Source: Bacillota bacterium | GTDB taxonomy: Bacteria; Bacillota; Clostridia; Christensenellales; Aristaeellaceae | Length of the DNA stretch: 52,043 nucleotides | NCBI GenBank assembly: GCA_023444095.1 | Contig: JAEZRP010000007.1 | Coordinates: forward strand, 1-52,043 | Direction: 5' to 3' | Part shown: positions 15,535 to 23,848 of the stretch, piece after piece | How positions within the stretch are numbered: the first letter of the stretch is position 1 | How the letters are laid out: every line of letters begins with the position of its first letter | Program-made: the position numbers and the translations under genes | Notes under the pieces: model-generated | Told to the model about the DNA's origin: nothing | The model's database searches: none | The model's input: the letters and a program-made list of their open reading frames with translations, nothing else

Positions 15535-16527
15535 TTAAGAGTAGCGGACGCGCGGATCGATCAAAGGATAGAGAAGGTCCGCGATCAGCGTCGCCGATGA
15601 AATCGCAACAATCGATATGGAAACGGTGGCCATGATCATATTGTAGTCCGCCTGCATAATGGCCTTCTGAATGAGCTGGCCGACGCCGGGATACTGGAAG
15701 ATGATCTCGGTCATCAGCGCGCCGCCGAAGATGCCGCCCAGGCTGATCGCAAGGCCGGAAACCTGCGGGAGAATCGAATTTCGGAACACGTACTTGCGCG
15801 CGATGCGGCCCTCGCGGATTCCGCGGAAGCGCGCGTAGCGCACGAACTCCTCCTGCGCGGTGTCGGAAGAAACGGCCTTCATGCTGATGACCCACCAGCC
15901 GAACCCCACCAGCACCATCGTGAGCGCGGGCAGGAGCGACGAGCGCACGAGGCTCTGGAGATACTGCGCGAATGTGCCCCTTGTCAGAATGGCTGCCGTA
16001 ATGGGGAACAGTCTCAATATATAGCAAAGGAAGATCTGCACGACAAGCGCCAGAATAAAATACGGGATCGGATAGAGAAAGATCGCGATGTACTCCAGGA
16101 TCGTGGAGGACAGCTTGTTTCTCCTGAATCCCGCGAGAATGCCGATGGTATTGCCGATGATCCACGAGATCAGCGTCGTCGTCAGCGAAAGGCCGACCGT
16201 GTACGGCAGATAGCGCGCCACAATGGAGGAGGCGCTCGTCGGGAAGCTCATCAGCGACGGACCAAAATCAAATACGACGGCACCTTTCAGGAAGTTTGCA
16301 TACTGCTCCCACAGCGTGCCTTCCAGACCGTATTGCTCGCGAAGCTGCTCGCGAAGCGATTCCACGACCTCCGCCTGAAGGCTCGTCTTGGATAGCATCT
16401 GCTGAATGTAGCTTTCGACGGGATCGGACGGGAAGAATCGCGGGATAAAGAACATGAATGATACGCCGATGAATATCACCATAAACCATGAAAGTACCCT
16501 TCCGCCGAGATACTTTGCAAATTTCAT
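15535..16527 (-). CDS. Peptide ABC transporter permease (DppB/OppB-like)
   Basis: Inner-membrane permease of the binding-protein-dependent peptide importer, 330 aa. The N-terminal helix FMVIFIGVSFMFFIPRFFPSDP is the usual DppB start, with the conserved Pro-rich exit. The EAA loop is AQEEFVRYARFRGIREGRIA, near residue 225, followed by the LPQVSGLAISLGGIFGGALMTEIIF block. Six membrane segments are visible. The gene starts 74 bp after the binding-protein stop, behind a GC-rich hairpin that probably lowers expression relative to the binding protein. Confidence 0.93.
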   Translation of the reverse strand: MKFAKYLGGRVLSWFMVIFIGVSFMFFIPRFFPSDPVESYIQQMLSKTSLQAEVVESLREQLREQYGLEGTLWEQYANFLKGAVVFDFGPSLMSFPTSASSIVARYLPYTVGLSLTTTLISWIIGNTIGILAGFRRNKLSSTILEYIAIFLYPIPYFILALVVQIFLCYILRLFPITAAILTRGTFAQYLQSLVRSSLLPALTMVLVGFGWWVISMKAVSSDTAQEEFVRYARFRGIREGRIARKYVFRNSILPQVSGLAISLGGIFGGALMTEIIFQYPGVGQLIQKAIMQADYNMIMATVSISIVAISSATLIADLLYPLIDPRVRYS

Positions 16528-16546
16528 TTATTCGCACCCCTTATAC

Positions 16547-16572
16547 GACCGCCCGCCTTGCGGGGGGCGGTC
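16547..16572 (-). terminator. Intra-operon hairpin between binding protein and permease
   Basis: Perfect inverted repeat GACCGCCCGCC / GGGGGGCGGTC (one mismatch) with a TTGC loop and no T-run after it on the minus strand. Such hairpins commonly stabilise the upstream binding-protein mRNA or cause partial termination. It is classed as a terminator only for want of a better term. Confidence 0.6.
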
Positions 16573-16601
16573 GCCAGTTTCGGTTACCTGTTAGAAGCGA
16601 A

Positions 16602-18524
16602 TTACTCGACGGGCTTCAGCTGGGCAACGGTGAACTTGAAGTTGGACCACCACCACCACGGACCTTCGTAGGGGTTCTCGGCGGTCGGGAAGTTGGTCCA
16701 GTATGCCTCGTTGACCGGAACGATCTTGGTGCCGGCATGGACGGTGATGTTGTAGTGCATCTCGAAGGCCAGCTTGAGGAACTGGGTCATCAGCTCATAG
16801 TCTTCCTCGCTGTCGGGATCGACCTTCTCGGCTGCCTTGATGACCTCGGTAATCTGGGCGGAAAGCTCCGGATTAGAGGCGTACATACGGTAGGCGGAGA
16901 CGCCAGTCGCGGTCTCGCCCAGCGCGTAGTTGAAGGTCTCGGAGTTCCAGCCGGAGATGTTGTTGTAGAAGTCCTGACGGTAGGAGGAGCAGGTGGGCCA
17001 GCCGTCGGTGACCTGGAAGTCGCCGAGGTTCGTGCGGGTGCCGATATCCGCGCCGGTCAGGGTGGTCACTTCGACGTTGATGCCGAATTTGGACCACTGA
17101 TCCGCGATGGCCTTGCCCGAACGGGCGGCCTGCGTGGAGGAATCCTCGGGATGCACGAGAACCTCGATGGTCCACGGCTCGCCGTTGTAGTACCACTTGC
17201 CGTCCGTGAGCTCAAAGCCCTCGACGCCAAGCAGAAGCTGGGTCGCGGCCTCGACGTCGGTGCGGAAGTAGCCGGAGCCGAACATGGTCTTGAGCTCGTC
17301 CTCGGAGTAGCCGCCCAGCTCATAACCATAGTCCTCGATGAGGGCCGCGGCAAGGGTCAGCGCGAAGTCCGGATCATAGACCTTGATGTCGGTGCCGGGG
17401 ATCGTGAAGGCAGCGAGCCACTCGCCCATGGGCTTGACATAGAGGTTTTCCATGGGGGTGATGGAGGGCACGTTCAGCGGGGACATGCGACCGATGCCCT
17501 CGAAGATGTTCTCAGAAACCTCGACCCAGTCGCAGCACAGCGTGAGCGCCCAGCGGACGTTGACGTTGTCGAACGGGGCGATGGCGCAGTTGAAGTTCAC
17601 GCCCTTGGAGCAGGCGTCATCGGTGTTGGCGTAGGGGTAGTCCTTGTACCAGCCGCGGACCGTCTCGGAGGAATCGAGCATGGTCAGAAGGTCCTCATAG
17701 GAGACTTCGTTCATGACGTCGACTTCGCCGTTGATCATGGCCATCACGCGGGACTCGGTGTTGCCGAACACGCGATAGAGGATGTACTGGGGCTTGGGCT
17801 CGCCGAAGAGCTGTCCGGTGGGGGTGGCATCCCAGTCGGCGCGCTTCTCGTAGAGGATCCAGGTGCCCAGGTCATCATAGTCCTTCACGACGTACTGCTC
17901 AACCGCGAGGGGCTGATTGTCCGGGAAGGAGAGGACGTCCTCGACCTGGCTGTAGACGTGCTCGGGGACGACGCGGAAGCCGCAGCCCCAGAGGTTGACG
18001 CCCAGGGTGGTCATGATACGGGTGAAGGGCGCCTTGCAGAAGACCTTCATCGTGTAATCGTCGACCAGTTCGGCGCCGGTGAAAAGGCTGTTGTAGTAGG
18101 TGTGGTCGCCGAGGTTCTCGGTGTTCATGATCATGTTGAAGGTGAACAGAACATCGTTGGCGTCCAGCGTCTCACCGTCAGACCACTTCAGGCCCTGGCG
18201 GATCGGGATGGTCCACTCGGTGAAGTCCTCGTTCGGCACCGCGACGTCCGCGGCAACCGTCGGGATGGTCGTTCCGGCCATGGTGTTGATCTCCCACAGA
18301 CCGTCTGACCACATGATCTGATGCATGCCCCAGGAAGCCTGGGTGCCGGTCATGTAAGGGTTGAACTGGCCCGGGCTCGCGTAAACGTCGGCATCGGGCT
18401 CACAGATGAGGGTCTGGGCGCGGGGCGTGCCAACGTCGGTCATTTCTTCAGCAGAAGCGAACGACGGGATCATCAAGGCAACGACGAGCGCCAGGGCGAG
18501 TACCAGAGATACTCTTTTGGTCAT
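16602..18524 (-). CDS. Peptide ABC transporter substrate-binding protein (family 5)
   Basis: Extracytoplasmic solute-binding protein of the SBP_bac_5 family, 640 aa, first gene of the importer operon. The N-terminus MTKRVSLVLALALVVALMIP with an ASA cleavage site (about residue 24) is an ordinary signal peptide; there is no Cys lipobox, which is unusual for a Gram-positive binding protein. Family features include WTIPIRQGLKWSDGETLDAN, the NVRWALTLCCDWVEVSENIF core and a C-terminal Trp-rich end. The start has GGAGGA at about 7 nt and follows a leader of about 126 nt from a consensus promoter. The ligand is probably a peptide, but family 5 also binds sugars and nickel chelates. Confidence 0.92.
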   Translation of the reverse strand: MTKRVSLVLALALVVALMIPSFASAEEMTDVGTPRAQTLICEPDADVYASPGQFNPYMTGTQASWGMHQIMWSDGLWEINTMAGTTIPTVAADVAVPNEDFTEWTIPIRQGLKWSDGETLDANDVLFTFNMIMNTENLGDHTYYNSLFTGAELVDDYTMKVFCKAPFTRIMTTLGVNLWGCGFRVVPEHVYSQVEDVLSFPDNQPLAVEQYVVKDYDDLGTWILYEKRADWDATPTGQLFGEPKPQYILYRVFGNTESRVMAMINGEVDVMNEVSYEDLLTMLDSSETVRGWYKDYPYANTDDACSKGVNFNCAIAPFDNVNVRWALTLCCDWVEVSENIFEGIGRMSPLNVPSITPMENLYVKPMGEWLAAFTIPGTDIKVYDPDFALTLAAALIEDYGYELGGYSEDELKTMFGSGYFRTDVEAATQLLLGVEGFELTDGKWYYNGEPWTIEVLVHPEDSSTQAARSGKAIADQWSKFGINVEVTTLTGADIGTRTNLGDFQVTDGWPTCSSYRQDFYNNISGWNSETFNYALGETATGVSAYRMYASNPELSAQITEVIKAAEKVDPDSEEDYELMTQFLKLAFEMHYNITVHAGTKIVPVNEAYWTNFPTAENPYEGPWWWWSNFKFTVAQLKPVE

Positions 18525-18656
18525 GATTCCTTCCTCCTTGTATGATTTCGGGCTCTTCGCCCAAACTCCGTCCGTGTGCGCGTCCGACGGGCACGCGGCA
18601 GAATTCCACCGCGCGCGGACTCCGATTCGGCCGGACGCTACGTTCACAGTACATTA

Positions 18657-18685
18657 ATTATATTTTAATCGTTCGCAATTGTCAA
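18657..18685 (-). promoter_or_regulatory. Promoter of the peptide-importer operon
   Basis: On the minus strand: TTGACA (18680-18685), a 17-nt spacer and TATAAT (18657-18662), a perfect sigma-A consensus. The leader to the binding-protein start is about 126 nt. Confidence 0.82.
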
Positions 18686-18778
18686 CATGAAAAGATCAAA
18701 ATACCAGTAAGTTTGATCATTTTGGTTGGTCTTTTCTCTCCGATCTGTGCAATATCGGTATTTTGATTTACGCCGCGA

Positions 18779-18807
18779 TTGACAGACGGGTCCAAATTGT
18801 ATATACT
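18779..18807 (+). promoter_or_regulatory. Promoter of the CPWC lipoprotein gene
   Basis: TTGACA (18779-18784), a 17-nt spacer and TATACT (18802-18807). The start codon at 18845 follows GGGAGG. Confidence 0.8.
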
Positions 18808-18844
18808 TGTGCAAATTGCGGGCAACCGCGAAGGGAGGATACGC

Positions 18845-19498
18845 ATGCGCAAATTTCAGATCGCAATGGCCGTGTTTCTGGCCCTCACACTCGCGACGGC
18901 CTGCCGGGCCGAGCAGCCATCGGAGCCGCAGGTCTTCGAGGAGGAGTACGAAATCCTGAACGATCAGACGTCGATGGACGGGGAGCACACCTACTTGGCC
19001 ATCGATGTCCCGTCGGACAACCGCGTGGAATATGTGGATCTTGCTGAGATACAGGAAGTTCTCGCGGAAGGTACGGGCGTCATGTATTTTGGATTTCCGG
19101 AGTGCCCGTGGTGCCGCACGCTCGTCCCCGTGCTGTTCGAGGCGGTGGAGGCGGCGGGCTATGAGGGTCCCGTCTACTACGGGAACTTCCTCAATGATCG
19201 CGATAAGCTCTCCCTCGACGAGAACGGCAACATCGTGGTCGAGCAGGAGGGCACGGAGGCCTATCGGCAGCTCGTCGCGAAGCTTTGCGACTGGCTTGGA
19301 CCCTATAACGGCCTGAACGACGAGACGATCAAGCGCGTCTACTTCCCCACGACGGTTTTCGTCAAAAACGGACAGATCATGGACGTCCACCTCACGACGG
19401 TTGAATCGCAGGCGAGCGGCTATGATCCGCTCACCGCGGAGCAGCACGCGGAGCTTCTAAGTGCGCTCACCGCGGACATCCAGATGATCATGGAGTAG
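18845..19498 (+). CDS. Thioredoxin-like lipoprotein (CPWC)
   Basis: 217-aa lipoprotein with signal sequence and lipobox (ALTLATAC, Cys about residue 20) and a thioredoxin-fold mature domain. The segment GTGVMYFGFPECPWCRTLVP gives the redox motif C-P-W-C at the start of the active-site helix, and a FPTTVFVKNGQIMDVH segment supplies the cis-Pro loop and last strands. Between them lies an insertion of about 55 residues. It would act on the outer membrane face, for disulfide exchange or reduction. It is divergent from the peptide importer and shares its control region. An in-frame upstream reading to 18779 would begin in the promoter and is rejected. Confidence 0.85.
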   Translation: MRKFQIAMAVFLALTLATACRAEQPSEPQVFEEEYEILNDQTSMDGEHTYLAIDVPSDNRVEYVDLAEIQEVLAEGTGVMYFGFPECPWCRTLVPVLFEAVEAAGYEGPVYYGNFLNDRDKLSLDENGNIVVEQEGTEAYRQLVAKLCDWLGPYNGLNDETIKRVYFPTTVFVKNGQIMDVHLTTVESQASGYDPLTAEQHAELLSALTADIQMIME

Positions 19499-19504
19499 GA
19501 GACG

Positions 19505-19760
19505 CCGCGACCCTGTCAACGCCGCTCAAGGGACATTGTCCCTTGTAAATCCCATACCGGGTGAAACGTGTATTCATTGTCCATCGTCGTTCCGGAGCCA
19601 ACCCGGAGCGACGAGTTTGGTTTTGGACGAACATGCGCCCAACCAAATTCGTCCGTCCGGGGTTTGAGCCCCTGAACGGACGACGGACAAATATGCAATG
19701 ACTCAAGTTCCGGCTTCCAAGCGACAGAGTTCCTTCTGCATGGATGCCGGGGACGGCGCC
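19505..19760 (+). repeat. Modular palindromic intergenic repeat, copy 3
   Basis: The 270-bp gap between two convergent genes contains a CAAGGGACATTGTCCCTTG hairpin, AATCCCATACCGGGTG (19548-19563, identical over 16 bases to copy 1), an inverted pair around TTTGGTT/AACCAAA (about 19612-19652) and a palindrome with arms CGTCCGTCCGGGG (19650-19662) and CCCCTGAACGGACG (19669-19682). A GCCGGGGACGGCGCC block ends the copy. No ORF of significance is present. Confidence 0.7.
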
Positions 19761-19767
19761 CTGGGCG

Positions 19768-21999
19768 TCACTCCCCGTCGATGTGCTCCAGCCAGCGCTT
19801 CATGCGCGCGGCGTCGAAGTGCGGGTAGCCGGTGATGTAGTGGTTGAAATATTGAGTGCCGCTTATCTCCCAGCGGATGAGGATGAGCCGCTGCTCTCCC
19901 GCGAAGACCCGGATGGAGCCGAGGCGGACGTTCTCGTTTGCTGGGGAATGCGCGCGACCGGAGAGGAGGACCTCGCCGGTATCTGCGTCGGTAAGAGTAT
20001 AGGTGACGTCCGCGCTCTCGCGGCTGTCGTTTCCGAGGACGACTGTGTGACCCCAATCGACAAGCTCGTCGAGCATCACACAGACGGGCTGCTGCACGCG
20101 CCTGATGTACGAGAATGCGCGCTTCTTGACGAAGTAATAATCGACCACGGCGTCCGAGATCTGCGGCCAGCCGTCGAGCATGTTCCACCAGATGATGCCC
20201 GTGCGCCGCCACTTTTTGATGCGCGTGCGCTCGATGAAGAACTTCTTTGCCTCCGCCTGCACCACCTGCGAGAGAAGCGCGAACTCCTCGAGATTGTCAG
20301 GCACGAAGCCGAACAGGATGTTCACCTGGTCGGCCATGAGCTGGTTGCGGTTGTAGCCGCGCCCACCCTTGGGCATGAAGTCCGTGTTGTGGGTGTCCCA
20401 TGCCGAATTCTGATACGGCCAGAGCTTGTCCGCCGGGATGAACTTCGCGAGCGACTCCGGCGCGGGACAGCCGTGGTAGCCGCACTCACTGATGAAGTGG
20501 GCGTTCGAATGCTTATAGAAGTCGTCCTTAAAGTACGCGCGCGCGCCCCAGTTGTGCTGCTCGGGCACATCGTAGCGAAGAACGCCTCCGTCGATGTAGG
20601 GGGAGGACGGGAGGAACAGACGGAACGGATCGTTCAGCCGCACCGCGCGCGGCAGGGCCTCCCGCGTCACGGCGTTGTAGCGGTTTGAGACGGGCTTGTA
20701 GCCGTGCCACACATACGCCTCGTCCACCTCGTTGTCGCCCGCCCACAGAAGGATCGAGGGGTGGTTTCGGAGTTTGCGGATGACGCGCGTCGCCTCGTCC
20801 TCCATGATCTCCAGAAACTCCCTGTCCTGCGGATAGATGGCGCAGGCCATCGTGAAATCCTGCCACACGAGGATGCCGTACTCGTCGCAGAGGTCGTAGA
20901 ACCGGTGGTCCTCGTAGACATTTCCGCCCCAGCAGCGCGCGATATTGCATCCCGCCTCGTAGAAGAGCGCCAGCGCGCGGTCGTAACGCTCCGCGTCACG
21001 GCTGTGCATGGCGTCAAGCGGCACCCAGTTCGAGCCCTTCGCGAGGATCGGACAGCCGTTCACCCGGATGAGGAACTCGCCCGCGTCGCCAGGGCGCATT
21101 TCATGATCGATATCGATGACGCGCAGGCCGATGCGCTCGGTCCTTTCGTCGACGACCGCGCCGTCCTTCAGAAGCTCCATTTTGACGGCATAGAGCGCCT
21201 GCTCGCCATAGCCGCGCGGCCACCAGAGCCGGGGATTCTCGATCGCGATCGTCCCCTCGCCGCTGACGAAGAACGCGGTCTTCGAGTGGACCGCATCCCC
21301 CACCGTCACGCGGATCTGAAATCCGTCGAGCGCTTCCGCATCGGTCGCGAAGCGATACTTGTAGAGAAGCTCCGCGCGCGCTTCGTCGGCGCGCAGCGTC
21401 GCATAGTAGGTCTGGGTGATGCGCGTCGGCTTCTCGGTCTGCATATATACGCTCCGCCACATGCCCGCGGAGGGAAAGCGCGGCATGATGTCCCAGCCAA
21501 AGCTGTGCGGAGGCTTGCGCTGGCGAGCGTACTCGTCGCTGTCCTCGACGCCGGAGACGCTCACGGGATAGTCCATTTCGCGCGCGATATTCACGGCAGA
21601 GAAGACGACCACCCGGACGGCGTTCTCACCCGCCTTGACCGCGCCCGACACGTCGAAGGACTGTGCGACCAGCATGTTGTCGGCGTGCCCGACCTTTAGC
21701 CCATTCACGAAAACGTCCGCGTATGTATTGAGACCCTCGAAGACGAGGACCGGCCTTCCGCCGGCGATCTCCGGAAGTTCGAACGTCCGCTCGTAGACGA
21801 AGCGGTAAAACTCGTACTTCCTGTAGTCGTAGATGTTTTCGGCGTAGAAGGGGTCGCCCTCCACGCCCGCGCGGAACAGATCCAGCTCCACGTTCCCCGG
21901 CACCGTCGCGGGGATCACGGGCCAGGTTTCGGGATCCGGCATGTCCGCCGTTTCCGGGTGGTACCTGAGAAGCCACTGTCCGTCAAGCGAATGGCGCAT
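19768..21999 (-). CDS. Glycoside hydrolase family 2, beta-mannosidase type
   Basis: 743-aa GH2 enzyme, probably removing terminal beta-mannose residues from oligosaccharides. Domain order: N-terminal sugar-binding jelly roll (FEGLNTYADVFVNG), an immunoglobulin-like domain ending NPRLWWPRGYGEQALY, and a TIM barrel. The acid/base Glu is E424 in WAGDNE; the nucleophile is E505 in FISECGYHG. The KGSNWVPLDAM segment near the barrel start is typical of beta-mannosidases. No signal peptide is visible, so it is probably intracellular, and it lacks the last beta-sandwich domain of the longest relatives. The start at 21999 has GGAGG and overlaps the pseudouridine synthase gene by 17 bp. Confidence 0.88.
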   Translation of the reverse strand: MRHSLDGQWLLRYHPETADMPDPETWPVIPATVPGNVELDLFRAGVEGDPFYAENIYDYRKYEFYRFVYERTFELPEIAGGRPVLVFEGLNTYADVFVNGLKVGHADNMLVAQSFDVSGAVKAGENAVRVVVFSAVNIAREMDYPVSVSGVEDSDEYARQRKPPHSFGWDIMPRFPSAGMWRSVYMQTEKPTRITQTYYATLRADEARAELLYKYRFATDAEALDGFQIRVTVGDAVHSKTAFFVSGEGTIAIENPRLWWPRGYGEQALYAVKMELLKDGAVVDERTERIGLRVIDIDHEMRPGDAGEFLIRVNGCPILAKGSNWVPLDAMHSRDAERYDRALALFYEAGCNIARCWGGNVYEDHRFYDLCDEYGILVWQDFTMACAIYPQDREFLEIMEDEATRVIRKLRNHPSILLWAGDNEVDEAYVWHGYKPVSNRYNAVTREALPRAVRLNDPFRLFLPSSPYIDGGVLRYDVPEQHNWGARAYFKDDFYKHSNAHFISECGYHGCPAPESLAKFIPADKLWPYQNSAWDTHNTDFMPKGGRGYNRNQLMADQVNILFGFVPDNLEEFALLSQVVQAEAKKFFIERTRIKKWRRTGIIWWNMLDGWPQISDAVVDYYFVKKRAFSYIRRVQQPVCVMLDELVDWGHTVVLGNDSRESADVTYTLTDADTGEVLLSGRAHSPANENVRLGSIRVFAGEQRLILIRWEISGTQYFNHYITGYPHFDAARMKRWLEHIDGE

Positions 22000-22906
22000 C
22001 CGTATTTCCTCCCAATTTATGATACCAATCAATGAAGCGCGGCTCGGGCGGAGCCGTGAAGAGCATGTGTTCGCCGGTGGCTGGATGAACAAAGCCGAGC
22101 TTCCATGCGTGCAGGAGCTGGCCGCCCTTGACGTCAAAGGGAGGGTTTCTGTGCCCGTAGGTCACGTCGCCCAGCACGGGGTGTCCGACAGAGGCCATAT
22201 GTACCCGGATCTGGTGCGTGCGGCCCGTCGTGAGCCGGCATTCGAGGAGCGTCGCGCCGTGCAGGCGCTCGACGGCGCGCCAGTCGGTGCGCGCCGGACG
22301 GCCGCCGGGCACGATGGCCATCCTCTTCCGGTCGACCGGATGCCGCCCGATGGGGCCGTCGACGAAGCCCTCGTCGGCTTTCATCCCGCCCTCGACGATG
22401 GCCCAGTAGGCGCGCTCGACGGTATGCGCGGAAATCTGCTCCGACAGGAAGACGTGCGCGCGGTCGTTCTTGGCGATGAGGAGGAGCCCCGAGGTATCCC
22501 GGTCGATCCGGTGGACGAGCCCGGGCCTAAGCTCCCCGCCGATGCCGGAGAGGCTGTCGAGCTTCGCGAGCAGCGCATTCACGAGCGTGCCGTCCGGGTT
22601 CCCCGCCGCGGGGTGCGCGACCATGCCGGAGGGTTTCAGCACCACCGCAAGGTCGGCGTCCTGGTAAACAACATCGATCTCGATGTCCTGCGCCTCGGCG
22701 CGCGCGGGGGCGGGGTCCGGAATCTCGAGGATGATCATCTCTCCCGCGCGCACCGCGTGGCCATTCTTCGTCGCGATCACTCCGGCGACCGTCGCGCGAC
22801 CCTCCCGGATGAGCGCAGCAGCCCGCGAACGCGTAACCTCCGCCTTTTCTGACAGGAGCACGTCGAGCCGTTCCGCGCGGGGCGCGGAAAACTCAACGCG
22901 CCGCAT
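21983..22906 (-). CDS. RluA-family 23S rRNA pseudouridine synthase (RluD-like)
   Basis: 307-aa pseudouridine synthase with an N-terminal S4 RNA-binding domain (RLDVLLSEKAEVTRSRAAALIREGRATVAG) and the RluA catalytic domain. The catalytic Asp is in the motif HRIDRDTSG, and downstream RTHQIRVHMASVGHPVLGD is also diagnostic. The position right after lspA is the standard clostridial and bacillar arrangement of the RluD homologue. It overlaps lspA by 14 bp and the GH2 gene by 17 bp. The target uridines cannot be read from the sequence. Confidence 0.93.
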   Translation of the reverse strand: MRRVEFSAPRAERLDVLLSEKAEVTRSRAAALIREGRATVAGVIATKNGHAVRAGEMIILEIPDPAPARAEAQDIEIDVVYQDADLAVVLKPSGMVAHPAAGNPDGTLVNALLAKLDSLSGIGGELRPGLVHRIDRDTSGLLLIAKNDRAHVFLSEQISAHTVERAYWAIVEGGMKADEGFVDGPIGRHPVDRKRMAIVPGGRPARTDWRAVERLHGATLLECRLTTGRTHQIRVHMASVGHPVLGDVTYGHRNPPFDVKGGQLLHAWKLGFVHPATGEHMLFTAPPEPRFIDWYHKLGGNTDAPFA

Positions 22907-23372
22907 GCTTTTCTCTTCCGCGCCAGTCCTGCCACAGAAAGCTCGCGATGGCGAGAACGGCGCCGCAGGTCACGCAGATGTCAGCAACGTTGAAGATGGC
23001 GAAATCGACGAACAGGAAGTCGAAGAAGTCGACCACATAGCCGTAGAAAATACGGTCGTAGAGGTTCCCAAGTCCACCCGCGACTACGAACCAGAGCCCG
23101 TAGCGCGCGGCGCGTGGAATATTTTTCCCCAAAAACAGATACAGCGACACCCCGACGATCAAGAACGCGGTCAGAACCGCGATAATCGACGTGATCCCGC
23201 TGAATATGGAAAAGGCCGCGCCCGTGTTTTCCGCGTAGCGATAGCCCAGAATGCCCGGCAGGATCTCCCGCGTGCCGCCCTCGTATCCCGCCGCCCACGC
23301 CTTCGTGAGCCTGTCGAGAATGAGCGCGACCGGCACGACCCATGCGCCCCGGAATTTCGATTTGATGTCCAT
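22893..23372 (-). CDS. lspA: Lipoprotein signal peptidase (signal peptidase II)
   Basis: Membrane aspartyl protease that removes signal peptides from diacylglyceryl-modified prolipoproteins. The 159-aa protein has four membrane helices and conserved blocks RYAENTGAAFSIFS, GGLGNLYDRI (first catalytic Asp region) and VVDFFDF...FAIFNVADICV with the second catalytic Asp. The start at 23372 follows GGTAGGTGATG; the longer in-frame reading to 23453 overlaps the upstream gene and has no family character. Lgt, the enzyme acting one step earlier, is encoded at 28210-29145 in the same window. Confidence 0.94.
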   Translation of the reverse strand: MDIKSKFRGAWVVPVALILDRLTKAWAAGYEGGTREILPGILGYRYAENTGAAFSIFSGITSIIAVLTAFLIVGVSLYLFLGKNIPRAARYGLWFVVAGGLGNLYDRIFYGYVVDFFDFLFVDFAIFNVADICVTCGAVLAIASFLWQDWRGREKHAAR

Positions 23373-23443
23373 CTCATCACCTACCCAGGATGCCGACAGT
23401 CCATTTCCATCCTCGCGTGGGAAACAGACTTTTGACATCCGAA

Positions 23444-23716
23444 TCATCTGCACGCCTCCACCTCGGCGAGCACCTCCGCCAGAAATTCGCCCAGCACGGG
23501 GACGTTATTCGACGCGAGCTTACCGAGAATCACGAGCACGAGCGCGCCCAGGACGGTAAACCCGATCATATAGCCCACTCCGCGCACCATGCCGTAGAGA
23601 AGGCTCTCCCAGATCATCCGTCTGCGGTTCGCGACGCGATCGAGATACTCATCCAGCCGCATCCGCTCGAGAACGCCCGCGAGCTTGTCAACCCGTTCCT
23701 CAAGACTTTCACGCAC
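23444..23716 (-). CDS. DUF5665-like small membrane protein
   Basis: About 90-aa protein commonly encoded just upstream of lspA in Clostridia; function unknown. An N-terminal amphipathic helix (ERVDKLAGVLERMRLDEYLD) precedes RRRMIWESLLYGMVRGVGYM and one transmembrane segment (IGFTVLGALVLVILGKL), then an amphipathic tail. A GTG at 23716, eight bases after a perfect GGGGGAGG, is preferred over the ATG at 23785, which has no nearby ribosome-binding site and adds 23 non-conserved residues. It lies between divIVA and lspA in the division cluster. Confidence 0.7.
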   Translation of the reverse strand: MRESLEERVDKLAGVLERMRLDEYLDRVANRRRMIWESLLYGMVRGVGYMIGFTVLGALVLVILGKLASNNVPVLGEFLAEVLAEVEACR

Positions 23717-23848
23717 ACCTGTCGCCTCCCCCGGCAGTATCTCCGGATCGGGCGCGCGAAATACGTCGGGCAGGCTTTGCTGCATGCGGAAAAGCCGCCG
23801 GGCGAGCCTCCGCCCGCGTCCGACGGCTCACATCCGTCCCGACACCGA

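Larger units (their letters stand above)
18525..18844. other. Divergent regulatory region with paired 11-bp inverted sites
   Basis: 320 bp without a gene. It holds two divergent consensus promoters and, between them, ATCAAAATACC (18695-18705) and its exact reverse complement GGTATTTTGAT (18757-18767). Each site lies 9-11 bp upstream of the nearer -35 box. The first site also overlaps a smaller palindrome, GATCAAA (18694-18700) with TTTGATC (18712-18718). This symmetry suggests one regulator controlling both transcripts. The 126-nt minus-strand leader has several GC-rich inverted repeats but no riboswitch I recognise. Confidence 0.65.

Noticed and set aside
16488..18308. 606-codon plus-strand ORF opposite the binding protein
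   Set aside because: Shadow frame, Gly/Val/His-rich, no ribosome-binding site or motif.
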